NCBI GenBank assembly: GCA_028023455.1
Contig: JAQFVV010006275.1
Location: 248,001 to 312,000 of the forward strand
Direction: 5' to 3'
DNA length: 64,000 nt
Source of the DNA: Epiperipatus broadwayi
Taxonomy: Eukaryota; Onychophora; Udeonychophora; Euonychophora; Peripatidae
A program made the translations under genes and the position numbers. Of this stretch, positions 28,301-43,300 are shown piece by piece (the first letter of the stretch is position 1; every line of letters starts with the position of its first letter). The notes under the pieces were generated by a model. It was not told the origin of the DNA. It made no database searches and was given only the letters and a program-made list of their open reading frames with translations.

Positions 28301-31300
28301 TCAAGGAATTGGAGAAATTAAATGATAAATATGTAGAAAGATATAACAAATTTATTAAAATATATACCTAAGAGCAATTTAATGATTTTTATTGAAATAC
28401 TGCATGTCCCCCATTAAATTTTTTTTTTTTTTTTAAAATTTTATAAAAATTACACATGCTTATATATATTTTTATATTAATTATTTTTTAAAATGGGGGG
28501 GAAAAAAAGATTTTTTTTATAAAAATATTTAATCTTTATTTTTTTTTAAAAAGTAATTAGATTATTTTACATTTTAATTTTATATATATATATAAAAGGT
28601 CTTTATTTGCTTTAGATGAATATTACATTTCAATTAATTTGAAAATTTTACTTTCTGAATAGATTGAAGGCAAATTTGATTGTTTTACGATATTACCCCT
28701 TTTTTTTTTATAATTACAAAAATAAAAACTTTATTTGAATTATAAAAATTAAATAAGAGAAAGAAATAAAAGTGTCATTTGAAATATATTTATATAAAAA
28801 CAAACCAATATATAGAAAAGTATTGTATTGTGACAGTAATTTATAAATGAGAGATGCAAAAAAAACATGAATTCAAAAAATGATGGATTCCTATTTCTAT
28901 AACATATTTCTAGATTTCAGGCTCAAAAATGCAGAAATATAATCCATGCATGACTGATGGATCAGAATTTGCTGTGACTTCCTTCATGATTAGAATTAAT
29001 CTATATGCTTCAGACTTATATTTTCCAATTATTTCAAGAAACAAGAAGCATATATGAATAAAATTTCACAACCATTTTCTATAAGATAAAAAGTGATCCA
29101 TGAATATGATATATTGTTTGCAATAAAAGAAATAGATATAGCAGAGAATAGGAAAATTGGAGATCTACAATTAGACATGATGTTGGTATTTCAGAATGAA
29201 AAGTTTTCTATTGAAGAAGTTTTAAAAAACAATATCGTAAAATATATAAACAGAGAAATGGAGCAACATCTTGCATATGTAAATGTATTTATGGTTTACA
29301 GATTTATTTGTATAGACTTGCAATGGTCATATTTCCTCATAGGTAAATGAAAAAAGTAGTAAATTCTAGGAATAAATCTTTTTTATATGAATCAGTCTTT
29401 TTTATGTGTAATAATTTTTTTATTATATAGACCAGGATTCGGCTGTTTGATCCCAATTTTTTAGCTCTTTTTATCTTGATAAACATAACACTTTTTTTTT
29501 CTTCTTTTAATTTGTAAATAAATATTTTGATAACTCTAGGAAAGGCAAAATTTGCATTACAACGTTGTTTCTTGAATTCAGCCTTATTATAGAATAATAA
29601 TTATTGTATATGATGAATATTTAAAAATTAGAAATTTGTGAATAAATCAAATTGTCAAACTAATTTTTTTTTTTATTAATTTATTTTTAAGACAGTTTAT
29701 ATTTTCGTTCGAATGAATACAGATTCTATTATGTTCTATCACTAAAATAAACATTTAAATATATCCTCAGCCATTTAGGAACTCGTATTTTTCAAAAACA
29801 TATTTATCAACTCTTTCCTTGCAATCCTTTATTGGGGGAAAGGAGGTACTTCTTTCCCTGCAGCTCTTTAATGGGACAAAGGGAGATTTAAACAATGGCT
29901 GCGTGTGTTTTGGTGTCCCTGATATAGACAAAGCATTTTATTGTATCAAAGTACCTTTATACTGTATAAAATAAATTAGTGTTATGAGAGAAACTGCAAA
30001 ATATCTAATATTTACACTGAGGTGATTAATTTTCTTATATTTATATTGAGTTCAGTAATTAATAACAAGAGTATTAAAAAAACAGAGAGAAATTTATTTC
30101 TAAAGAAAGTAAAATTAAGAATAAAAAGAGATCAGAAGAATTAAACCAGAATATATATAATGCAAATTGATTAGGTTATTTAAGTAATTTTATATGAAAA
30201 AAATAATAATTTTCTATCACTGTTTTATCTAAACGAATCTTATTTATAGGAGTAAATCAGTTGGTAGAAGAGTTTAATTCTGAGTTTAGACATGAGTTTA
30301 AATTGTATTTTGTTTGTTTTTACTTACTAGTGACTAGTCATTCTAGTCTATAATTTATAAAGAATAAATAGTATTTAATTAAGTAAAAAGAAGTCAGTAT
30401 GCTAATCTTTTCAGTAAAATGAAATATTCTTTATTAACTAGTGATGGAAAAAAGATCTTCAACAACTCTTGGTTTAAATAGTTTTCATCTTGAAAATGTG
30501 AGTCAGTTAAAATGTTTTGATAACTTTTTATATAAATTCTTGTCTTTTAAAGTTGTTAATCTAGTGTGTAGATTTGTAGAGGTTCCTACTGTTGCATTTT
30601 TAGGCGCATAGTCTTAAGGTTATAGCCTTAATATATATTAGACTTAATTATTGTGATGTGGTCCTGCTGCATTTAACAAATTAAAAAACAAAGCATTTCA
30701 TTGTATTGTCATACCAACTTCAATTCAATTATTTTTATATAGGATTATTATTTCCACAAATTAATTGAATGTAAATAAGAAATGATAATATGATATAAAA
30801 CTACTGTAAAAATTGTACTTAAGGATAATCACTAATATTCTGAAAAATGGGATAGCAAGATTAGAAGACTAATTGCTGTGATGTTCATTTTATTGGGTGT
30901 AATGTTACTGAATATGTTATTATTAGTGCACATGTTTGTTGGATTGGGCACCTGAAGCTAGTGAATTATTTTATGATGAATTTGAGTATGGTTTAGAGGT
31001 TACAGATCTGGTATATGTTATAAAGATTATTATAAAGTAGCTTTGTCTGCAAAATACAATGTAAAAATTAAAATTAAACATATCATCTGTATTTACAATT
31101 AGGCAAGGTGTTGGAAGTTTTTCAGAAAGTTAAATATGTTGTCACAAAATGCACCATAAAAAGACTAGAAGATCATTATTTCAAATGTGAGAATGTATTT
31201 ATGTTTCAAGGTTTGGTTTGCAAAGTTATCACAAAACTAATTTTTAACTTTTTGTTCTTTATCTTTTTCTCCATGTATTTTTTAAAAAAAATATTTTCTA

Positions 31301-34300
31301 GAGTTAAAATGGCTACACTTGTTTAGAAAAGGCTACTAATGGTGATGATAGAATTTTAAAAATCTTTTTTTTATATAAGAATATAATATAGCAGCAAAAC
31401 TATAATAAAAAATAATTAAATTTATTTTGAACAGAATTTAGCAATACATTATATTTTTTAAGAAGGCTAATTAATTTTGAATTGTTATCAGTACTCATTG
31501 TGCATAATGGGCTATCAAATTCATTTGCAAATCTGAAATGTGTCATATATAGTATGTATTATTTTCATATTTCTTCTTTAAAGAAAATATACATTCTCAC
31601 ATATATTTGTATAATGTTCAATTTAATTATTGTTTCATCATAGGTTTTATTTTTTACTCTTTCTTTATATATAAAAAAAAATTTCTTTGTGAAATTTTGA
31701 ATTATAAGCATTATCCAGACTTTAGCAATTTTTTTTTTTCTTTTTCTTTACACTTAGAGTGAAATTCGCAGCTCATTGTTACTGTCGATGTTACAACAGA
31801 TGTTAGCAGATGACAAGGCAGATATGGTTAGAGAAGCTGTTACTAAAAGTCTGGGGCTGCTTATGGCTTTTATCGATGATAAGGACAAGTATTCTCAGGT
31901 TTATTTTAATGTTCTGCCTTTAATTTTTTTTCTCGGAGTTGTTCTTAACTATTTTACTCTAATCTATGTTTAAAATTGCATCTACTATTACTTGGTATTC
32001 ATTTGCAAAATGTATGTAGATTTCTTTAAAATTCTTTTGTAGGGTTCTGAGCTCCTGTTCGCAGCATTGAATGATTCATCGGAGAAAACTGTTGCTGCAG
32101 CTCTTCATATATTTCTTCCAGCATTTGCAGCATGGGCTTATGAATTAGGAAAATTAGAAAAAGATTTATTAGAACTAATGCTTTCAAAACTCGAAACTTT
32201 TGTAAAGGTATTTTGTTTTGGATAGTAAAATAATTAAAATGCAAATAAATATTTTATTAGTCTTTTATTATTATTAACATTATACTAGTTTTTATCCAAA
32301 TTTTGAATTTGCACATGTTATATATATATATATAGAAAGAAGTCATATATTATAGTTTTATAATTATAATGATTTCTCGCACAGTATGAGCATAGAAATA
32401 TAATAAAAGTTCCTCATTAATGCAGAACTTTTGTGGAAATGCATCATATGGAAAAAATTAGACTGTATGTTTTTAAAATAAGATGGATTTTTATTCTAAA
32501 AATATAGAAAAGATGCAAAAAAAGTTGTGATATTCTTTATATATACACCTGCGTCTCGTTTTATGCAGTAGATATGTTCCGCAGAAAACCTGCATTAAAA
32601 AAAATCGCACAAAAATAGACTTAACCTACTTTGAAAAATGGGGGATAAATTCTGTAATTTTCAGAAATCACATAAAAGCAAAGCAGCAAGGAAAAATTAC
32701 TTTAAAATTCACATTAAAAAAATAAGGAAATAAAGTATGACTAATAAAAAAATTCAAATATTTGAAAAAAATTAATACAAGACAAACTTTTTTAAATAAC
32801 TACAGTATTTAATTTTACATTTTTTTCATACATATTTTAATCATTATTGCTATTTGACAATATGCGTTTCATTTGTAAACTGGTAAGATATCAGATTTGT
32901 CACAAGAGGAAGTACAACTAGTGCACCTGTGTTAATGATTTTCTGTCGACAATATAATCGGTGATTAAACTTTGAGATGATGATTTTACTAATTGTTTAT
33001 AAAGCTCATGATATCCAGGCATATAACTATTTAGCTCTAGCTGGAATTTAAGAGGTTGTTCATTCCAGCAAACTCTCAGATTTCAGCATTTTTTGACGTT
33101 TTTCTTTGTTTCACACATCAACATAAAATCTATGATTAAATGATTAGTACTTATCAGAAAATAATAACTTTGTCTTCATTTGATAGATATTTTTGTTTCT
33201 TACTGAAATAAATTTTAAATGTTCACATTTTGTTTCTATATTAAAAAATGAGATCACAATCAAAAACAAAAGATTATCATTAGAAAGATTATTTTCAGTT
33301 TACAAAATCAGCAAAATCTTCATTATTTATTTTAAAAATTTAAAAGAATATTTATTTCTGTTATATCTAACAAAATATGTTTTAAAAGTTTAAATTTTTT
33401 GAATATTTACTGTGATATTTTTATACTCATAAGTATAAATCTATTATTATTATTTACTCATAAGTATAAGTAGGTTATTTATGTAGAAACTAAGATTCTA
33501 AATACAGCTTCAGGCCATTTTCACATTAGCTGCTAATATAACATTATATTTTTGAAAAAAAAAAAAAACATTTCAAGTCAAAATAAGTTATTAATAATTT
33601 TAATTTCTTGATATCTAGTAAATATAGTGAAATATGGAATTCTTTATCACATAAAAGAAAACCCGCGTAAAAAGATATTAAGAAGAAACATGAATCACAT
33701 AACTCCAAAATCATATTTAAAAAATCCGCATAAAACGAGACCCAGGTGTATATATAAAAAAAATCATTTTCTTTTTTTTTTTTAAACTTTATTGCTTCAG
33801 ATTTTGTAACAAATAAATAAAATATTTATTAATACTGCTGATAAGACACAGGAGAATTCACCATTTTGTCTTTTACAAATATAAAGCACAAGGTAATATA
33901 TGCTTTTTATTTTTTGATCCAGATCAATCGTGTATAGAGATATAAAATAAGTTCTTGAATACATAGATAAATAAGCATAAATAATATTTTGTCATATGTA
34001 TAACTAGATAATAATTATATATTATGATATATATAGAATTAATAATTTCTCAAAACATTTAAATATATATGTATGTATATATATTGCAATGGTCAATCTT
34101 ATATAAGGTTAATTTGGCACTATGGGCACATCTTCATTATTTATATATTCAAATAAGGTTTGAAAATAATTTTTTCAATGTGATGATGATGACCACTACA
34201 CAACCACTATTTACAATATGTAGAACATAAACTGCCCCCTATAAAATGGACATGGTACAACCATGTAACCCAGACAACATTAGATATAATGAAGTTAACT

Positions 34301-37300
34301 CACTATTTAAACAAATAAAACAATAGTTTATTTATAGAGTGTCATAATTGTCAGATAAGATATAATGTTCTTTTACCCTAAACATGCTTGCATTACAGAA
34401 TTTATGATATTTGAAATAACCATATTTATTTGTAAAGTTTCCATGGTTTATTTTTGATTAATTTTAAACATTAATCTTTTAAACACATATTTATAATATT
34501 GACATGACTCTATGGTCAAGCAGGTTAAGTAAATCCCTGGCTTTCAATATATTCTAGATGTAATCCTACTTATGGCCAACTCTCTAAAATATGTCATTAG
34601 TTTCATACCATAGTTGCATGCATATATATATCTAACATGGAATTATGTTAATCTATGCACATTCCTTACAAGGATAATTCTAGGGAGTGGCCACTTTAGG
34701 TCTGAATCCTGATTTAATAATAACTTAATTACATGAAGTACTTATCTTTAATCTGACAACAAATTTACAGAATAAAACTGAATAAATTCTCCATATAGAT
34801 ATACAATATCTTAACCATTCAACAGTGATCTAATAACTGCATTTATATTATAAGTTTTACATAATTAAAATCTAACTCATAGCAATCAAAAGGAGGGCTA
34901 ATTTATGTACAAATGAACTTGATCAAAGTTCAAAATAAACCTTTAAATTAAAATATTAATAATTATATTACCAGTTATTATTTTTCACACTTGAACACTT
35001 AACTTGAATTGTTTTATACACATGAGTATTATATCCTGAATATTTTATCTAATTTTGCATATTGCTGGCAATTTCTTCATGAAAAGACAACTTTTTTTAA
35101 GAAGATAAAATTTTAACTAAGCTTGTTGTATTTAGATGCTTTAAAATGCAGCTCATGTTGAAAGTAAACACTGATTCTTTTTTTTAATGAAGCATTCGCT
35201 TTTTTTTAAATTAATCAATTAAATAATATGTTATATAAACATTCTATACATAGTAAAATATATTGTGTTAGAATTAAATATATAGCTAAGAGGTTGTAAA
35301 TTAAAATTTAAAATGATCAATATGTTAGGATAATCTAATTGATAAAAAGTTTTTTTGTTCTTTTCTTTTAATCAATGCAGCAAAAATTTTGAATCCAGAA
35401 TTCTCAACATTTCATTGTAAGGGTTTTTTTTTTATGGTTATGTATTTCTCTCACAATGGCATGCATTAATTGATTCCATTTATAATCAATTTTCGTTTGT
35501 CATCTGATCCTCGTGTCAGCTGCTAGAGGCGCGATTTCTAACTAAAAACACATTAATATACCGTTCCCGGGCTAGCGATTCTCTATTAATATTGACTTTT
35601 TTTTTTTTTTTTTGGTTTGTTTACAAAGTTTACTTTCTTTCGTTTCTGAATTATTTTTCCCAAATAATATTTTTGACGATGGGATAATAATAGTTGTTTT
35701 TTTTTTTAATTTTTTTTTTTACCAAAGAATCTTTTTTGGTGTTGTTCAAATAGTAATTTGTGTTTTTTTTTTTAAAATAATATTACTGTTTTTGTAAAAT
35801 TGGATTGACAAAATTCAAGAGAGAACGGGTTTTTTTGATGGATCTTTAAATAATAATTTACGTTACTTTGATAGGTTTACATTTGATTGCCGACAACAAT
35901 TATTGGGAGAAGTGTTGTTTTTTTTTTTTCGCGTGTGTGTGTATGTTTAAATAAAAATTAAAACCTTTACTTTTATCGGTTTACATTTGATTGACGACTG
36001 ATTGGACTTCCTTTCGTTTATAAATTATGGTTTTGGTTCTACAAATAAATATTTTTGACAATGGGACAATAATAGTTGTTGTTTGTTTAATTTTTATTGA
36101 CAAGAGCGGGTGTTTTTTTGGTGTAGATTCAAATAGTAATTTGGGTTACGTTTGAATAATAAGTTGCGGTCTTACATTGATCGGTTTACATTTGATTGCC
36201 GACACTAATTATTGTGAGGGGTGTTTTTTTGTGTGTACGATTGTAGACAACAATTATTGGGAGAAGGGGTGTAACCGTTTAAAGAATAATAGTTTATGTT
36301 ACTTTTAGTAGTGGTGTACATTTGATTGCTGACAATAATTAGTGAGAGGGGTGGGTGTTTTTGGGTGATGATTAAATACTAATTTACCTTCCTTTTATTT
36401 TACATTTGATTGCCGACAACAATTATTGGGAGCTAAAGAGGTTGTTTTTTTGTGTATGTTTAAATCAAAATTGAAGTTACTTTTATCGGTTATATTTGAT
36501 TGACAACGCTTTTGACTTTCTTTTTTTTTTCGTTTATAAATTATGGTTTGCCCAAAACCTAATATTTTTGACAATGGGATAATAATAGTTGTTGTGGTTT
36601 TCTTTCATCTTTATTGACTAGAGCGGGTCTTTTTTCAGTGTATGTTCAAATAGTAATTTGGGTTACGTTTAAAAAATAATCGGTTTACCTTATTTTTAGT
36701 GCTTTACATTTGATTGCCAACGACAATTAGTGGGAGGGGTGTTTTTGTTTACGATTAAAGAATAATTGTACTTTCCTTTTATTTTTTACATTTTATTGCC
36801 GACAACAATTATTGTTAGAAAGGGTTTTGTTTTTGTTCGTGTGTATGTTTAAATCAAAATTTAAGTTACTTTTATCGGTAACCATTTGATTGAAAACCGA
36901 TTTGACTTTCTTTTTTTTTTTTTTTCATTTATAAATTATTTGGGTTTTCCCAAATAATATTCGATTTGACAATGGGACAATAATAGTCTAGGTTTTTTTA
37001 ATTTTGATTGACAAGAGCGGGTCTTTTTCGGTGCAAGTTCAAATAGTAATTTGGGTTATGTTTAACTAATAATTTATTGTCTTACTTTGATTGGTTTATA
37101 TTTGATTGCCGAGGACAATTAGTAAGAGGGTTTTTTTGTTTTTTCTATACGATTAAAGAATAATTGACGGTTTTTTTATTTGACCATTTGATTGCCGATG
37201 ACAACAATTATTGGGAGAAGAGGGGTTTTTGGGGCTACGTTTAAATAAAAATTTTAGTTACTTCTTTTATTTTACATTTGATTGCCGATGACAACAATTA

Positions 37301-40300
37301 TCGGGAGAAGAAGGGATGTACGTTTAAATAAAAATTGAAGTTACTTCTTTTATTTTTGACATTTGATGAAGGCCATTTAGAATCCCTCAAACAAGCTTAC
37401 CTTTACAAAGTGAACCTTTCCGTCGGCAGATGTTTTTGGACCTCAAATATGCATATATTTGCCGCACAATCCAATCTTTTCTTTCAGCAGCAGGGTGTTT
37501 TTTTCTGCTGTAGAAATATTCCAGTGCTGGCTTCCATGTCTAGCAATTCCCATCTTTTCAATTTTTCTGTTGTGGGAATTAGCCATACTTTTTGTCTCAT
37601 AAAATTTCTTGCTAAAACGTAACTCTAAGCGTGATTTTTAAATTTTTACACTATTCCACCCTAATCGAAAATTTAAGAGGAATACAAATTTATGAGGAAC
37701 AATCACGATACTGTTAAAATTGATAAAATGTAACAGTACATCAATTGGTCTTAAAAAAAAAAGGCACTGATGAAAATTTAAATAATTTTGACACGATCAA
37801 ATTAACACACCTTCATACGATATTGTTACATAAAATACCTAATGCAGCATTACGATATAGTGCATGATACAAACAACTACGGCATTTTTCTCTGCTTTTA
37901 GCATCGGAAAAAGCCACACCGTTAGCCGCTAAGCCGAGATAACACTCTTTCTAGATTTTATCGTAGAAAGGAAACTTAACTTCCGAGTTAACACTCTACC
38001 TTTTAGCATAGAAAGTAGACTTAACTCTGAGTTAACAATCTTTCTAGGATTTCTTTTAGAAAGAATGCTTAAAGGCTTGGGTGCGGCCGCGGAAACGGCA
38101 TATTTCTAGAAATTTAGCTAGAAATCGCGCCTCTAACGGCTGACACGAAGGATCAGATGACAACCCAATTTTCTTTCTTTACAAGTTGCTATAATGTACT
38201 TTATCAATTTTCTGTCTTTGAAATTTTGAAATTTAAACATTTTTCCTTTATTTTAAGTAGAGATACCTTCCAAATAGTTTGGTCAGATTCACAAGGAATC
38301 CAGATTAGATTTTGGCGATGAATAGTTTTTCCTCTTTTTTATTTGGTCATCTTAATGATGGTTTGATGCAACTTAAATAAAGCAAGAATCCAGACTGATT
38401 AATTTCAAGAAAAATTGACTATATATATATTTTTGACCTCTTGTTTTTAATATCTTTGATCTTGTTTTTGACATCTTTGATGTTATATTTTCAATACCTT
38501 TATGACCTCATTTTATTTTAATTACACGAATTTTCAAAACACTGCAAATATTAAATTGCTTGAATTTTCCTCTTATTTTTCAATCTCATATCTCAAAACA
38601 GGCTTATTCTTATATTAACTTATTTTTAATCTAATTATTTAAAATTTGTTTTTTTTCTTTTAACGCTAATATACTTAACTGAATTGTTTTTCAATACACT
38701 CCATATATTTTAATATTTGATGAGAAAGTTTTAACATAGTTTATATAATTTAACTTTGAATGATTTATCCTAATATTTGAACATTACCTATTATTATTTT
38801 GTTTAATATTTTATTTTAAATGTTTCTTCTATTTTACATAATTTTCTTTAAAACTTTTGAATGCTAAATTTATTAGCTAACCTCACAACAACTGAAAACC
38901 AAATTACTGTCATGTGGAAGACCACATAATGGACAGTGAAATGAATAAGACATACCATTAATTTCAATATATGTATATATTAAATCAATTTCATTAGTTC
39001 AAAATTAAATTACTAGTCAACATTAAATTCAAAAATACATTACCAATACTTTCCCTTCATAAATAAATACTATACCATCTTCCCTCAATTCAAACTAATA
39101 TTCAAATTACCTTTTTTATTAAAAGAAGTTTAGAATAAATTAACAGTTTCAGGCTGATTAATTAACAAATCATTTTTCATTCTTAACTTGCTCAATCAAA
39201 ATTTTATACCATATCTTTCTTGTGAACATGTAATAAAAAATTAATATTCTTTATTCTACTTCTATGAACTTTCATTTAAATTCAAGATACTTTATCCTAT
39301 ATATAATTTTTTATAAAAATAAGGAATGATATAAACTCTAGGAATTCTTTGTTTTGTATTATTTGATAAATTAATGGGAATAATACCTTCTACCTTGCTT
39401 TTTTTTATATTAACACATATATTATTATTCTTTTTTAAAACTTTATAAGAAAAATTATTTAAAAGGCAAAGAAATGAAATCATATTTTTTTTATTAATAT
39501 CTTTCAAAATATTCTTATCACTATTATAATTTCTATTAAACAAAACATCTTTAATTTAAATATAATCATTATAAATTACGTTTTTTGTAGCAAAGCTATA
39601 TTTTTAAAACTATTTTATTTTAAAAAAACAGACTATAAATAGTCAAAATAAGAGTCATAGATCAATTCATAGATCACATGACCCTATCTCTTAAGCTTGT
39701 AAGTTATAAACAGTGAGGATTGCCAATTCCTCTACAAGCTTTATCATAAATGCTTAGCCAGAGCCAGCACTTAAAATATCTCTGTCAGGAACCCCTCCCA
39801 AAACCCCTGACCATGGTTTCGATAGCTGGGTTTGAAGACATGTAGATGTCTGAAAATTTCAGATTTTCCACTCAATAGATAACTTTTAACTAAGTGCTTA
39901 GCTTTGGGTTGGTATTTTTAGATCTAGTGTCTGAACCTACCCTGACACCTCTCTAAGGAGTGCCAAAGCACGAAACCATCGTCAGGGGTTTGGGGAGGGG
40001 TTCCTGACAGAGATATTTTAAGTGCTGGCTCTGGCTAAGCATTTATGATAAAGCTTGTAGAGGAATTGGCAATCCTCACTGTTTATTTTATTTTGTTTTT
40101 AAGTTAATTTGAAAATTACTAGTGATTTACTTTTGAATTGGTATAATTGATTTAATATATATATGTGTGTGTGTGTGTGTGTATTCTATTAATTTTAATG
40201 AGCTCATAAATATAATTATAGTTTATCAAATATGTAACACTAAGAATATAAAGCTATTCATGGAACAAACAAATTCAAATATGTTACTAAGATAACTTAT

Positions 40301-43300
40301 AAAATTTTCAAAGCCAAGATATTTTGTCAGGTAAAAGTACAAAAGGTGGGTGTTATTTACAAGTTCATTTAAATGATTCTTTGAGAATATAGCTTGTGAA
40401 TTATCTTAATAATATATTCAGGTGTATTTATTTCATAAATAGGTTTATATATATATATGTATTAATTATTTCATTATTAGTTTGTCATTGTTTTAGCATA
40501 ATTTATTCTGTTATCTCAATATTTAGATTACATCATAATCTTTAATAAGTCCATTATTCCATTAAAGCATATAAGAGAAATTAAAATATTTTATACATTA
40601 TTGCATAAGTACATTTTCTTAAAAAAATATTAACCGTAAAATTATATGTGTCATAAGAAAGCTTGTGAAAGTTGTCATCACTTTATTTATTTATTATTAA
40701 CATTTATAATTAAATTATCATTATTTGTTTGTTTTTATTTTTATTTTCAGTCATGTAAATTAGTAAAGTGCCTAATCATCATGAGCGATGAAAAATAATG
40801 TCATAATTGTTGAATGTTTCAACTGATACCTGCCATAATCAAATAAACTCTTTCTTAATTATAATCTAGAATAGATGCAAATTTTTTCTAGTCTCTTGCT
40901 ATTTTCTATCATATTTTTTTACATTGTGTTTTTTTATAACAATCAAATCTGACTTGTTTTCTAATTTCATTTACTCATCATATAAAGTGAAGTTCCTTAT
41001 ATTGTTATTTATTTCGAAAATATACTTTACATTTTGTCATTCTTCTATGAATATTATACATCACCTATCATATTTCTCATATAATACTAAAAATAGCCAT
41101 TAATTTAATCTTTAACTAAAAAAAGAAATTAATCTTTAATTTTTACAAAATTTGATTTGTAAAGAAAATGTTACACAATTTATTTTTTTTACAAAAATTC
41201 TTGAAAAATCTGATTAAACGTGAATAACAAATTTAAAGCAAAAGTGTGTTCAAATATATGAAATTTTTTCTTTAGAAGTAATTTCATAAACATATTTTCT
41301 AATTAGTTTTTTTATTCAATTATGTAATTAATTTTTTTATAAAATTAGATTTTCCAGAGAATTAAATGATATATTTACTTTTAAATATAAAAATCTAATT
41401 AAAAAGAAAATGAAGTATACTTCAGTACATATTTGACATGATAAAAATAAATTATCTTCTGGTTTTTTTTTTTTTTTGTAACCAGGAAAATCTCTGATTA
41501 AGTTACTATATAGAAGAATTATTATTGACATATTTATAACATGAATATTTTTTTTCTATAATTTATCACTGATATATATATATAATCAAATTATAATTGT
41601 ATAATAATTATATATTAAACTCATGAGTATAGGATATATAAAATAGTATACTTTTTATTTAACTAACAAATGGAGAATACATTAGTGATTTATATAACAT
41701 ATATTTGTAAGTTTAATAACCAGTTTTTATGTTATTATACTTTGATTATATTATATACATTATTTAATAAAATGAGTAAGTTCTATAAAAATGAAACTAA
41801 TTAGATTCAGCCTTGCCACAGAAAAGAGTTACACAGTTGATGACATCTTTTCACTTATTTAAACAATAATAATAAATACTATCGTCTATTTTACTTTATA
41901 TATTTACACACATACTTTTAAGTTTATATGAGAAATTTTTACTTATGCAGAAATATCTGTGTGTACCTGTTTACAATAAAAGTAAACTGTGAGTTCACCA
42001 CATGTAGAAGTATGACGTATTTACTATCAATACTGAAAGCCACTTCGTAATAAACATTTTTGTTTTTACTGTCAAGGCATTGATTGGGATCTTTATTCTC
42101 TAACTAATATATCTAGATACTCATTTACTGACCAATATTGGATGATTATTTGGATTGTATTTGAGCCAGTTGCATGAAAAGAAATCTTAAGCCTGCTTAT
42201 GACTTAAATTTTTTTCCAAGATCATTTAACTTTGATCAATCTCATCATAGGTTTGCCGTAACCACTGCAGTTTGAGATGCTTCCCAGTAAGTTGTGTATA
42301 TAATAAATGTGAGTAAGATTAATTTTATACTTTCAAGTTAGAATAGTTGACATTTATCTCTTACAAATAAGATTATGCTTGTTTGTGAATTGTGGAAGAT
42401 TAAGCAATATGTTAGCTGAAGATAAAGTTCTCTAAAACTAAAGAGATTAAAACTGGTCCTTCATGTCTTATGGTTTACTTTCAACAATTAGAAGTTATAT
42501 AACGTCTAGAAGAATTTTAGATTCATTGATATTTAAATGGAGAATGTATTACTGCTTTATATATAGCAAACTCATAAAATTATTTTATAATATTAGGTTA
42601 ATTGATAATTATTATATAATTATAATTTGATTATGACTTGTACATTACTAATACAATTAATGGAAAAACATACACTTATTTAATTTCAACCATGCCTACA
42701 TGTATGTTTATTTATTAGTTTATTAATCATATTATTAAAAAAGCAATACAAAACATTTTTCACATATTCAAATGATAATGTTAATAATAAACTTTATTAT
42801 CTACTTTGTGATATATGGAAGTTTATAATTATTTGACAGAAAACTTCATGTATATGATTTAAAACTATCTTGATTAGAATTGGCAAATGCTTAAAAAAGA
42901 CATTGTTCTTCACTATTATTTTCCTGTGTCACTTGATTTTGGCCAAAAACTTTTACTTTTATAGAAAAATTTAAAATTAACCAAAATTTTTAATCTGTTT
43001 CTTCCATAGGTAAGATTCTGCCACTTTTTGATTTGTTGTGGTGATATTGAGTATGTACTAGCTGAAGATCATTATTCTGAAACTAATATTGTGCTTTATA
43101 TTATATTGTTTATTTTTTATTGATTAATAATTTTATGGCAGAAGGATTCTCAGTTTCACTGCTAGAAAAATGAAGAATGTATGATTGCTTTGTGTGTGTG
43201 TGTGTGTGTAGGTATATATGAAAAGTCTTGCGAAACAAAGGTAGTGCATTTTGCTTCTGTGTCTATAACTTGAGATTCACATCCAGATCAAATGGAACTT

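Larger units (their letters stand above)
23022..31757 (+). other. RELCH intron f-g
   Basis: An 8.7-kb intron with the internally deleted LTR retrotransposon (23780-26820), weak tRNA-like sequences at 27778-27870 (minus) and 30251-30310 (plus), an unassigned ORF at 29093-29350 and a 39-bp tandem duplication at 29814-29890. The remaining AT-rich sequence has no recognisable content. Confidence 0.8.

Noticed and set aside
35612-35797. Phe-rich ORF resembling a membrane segment
   Set aside because: Produced by poly-T stretches of the tandem array.
35600-37345. CRISPR-like array
   Set aside because: Units are degenerate, of mixed type and unequal spacing, in an animal intron inside inverted termini; no conserved direct repeat with unique spacers.
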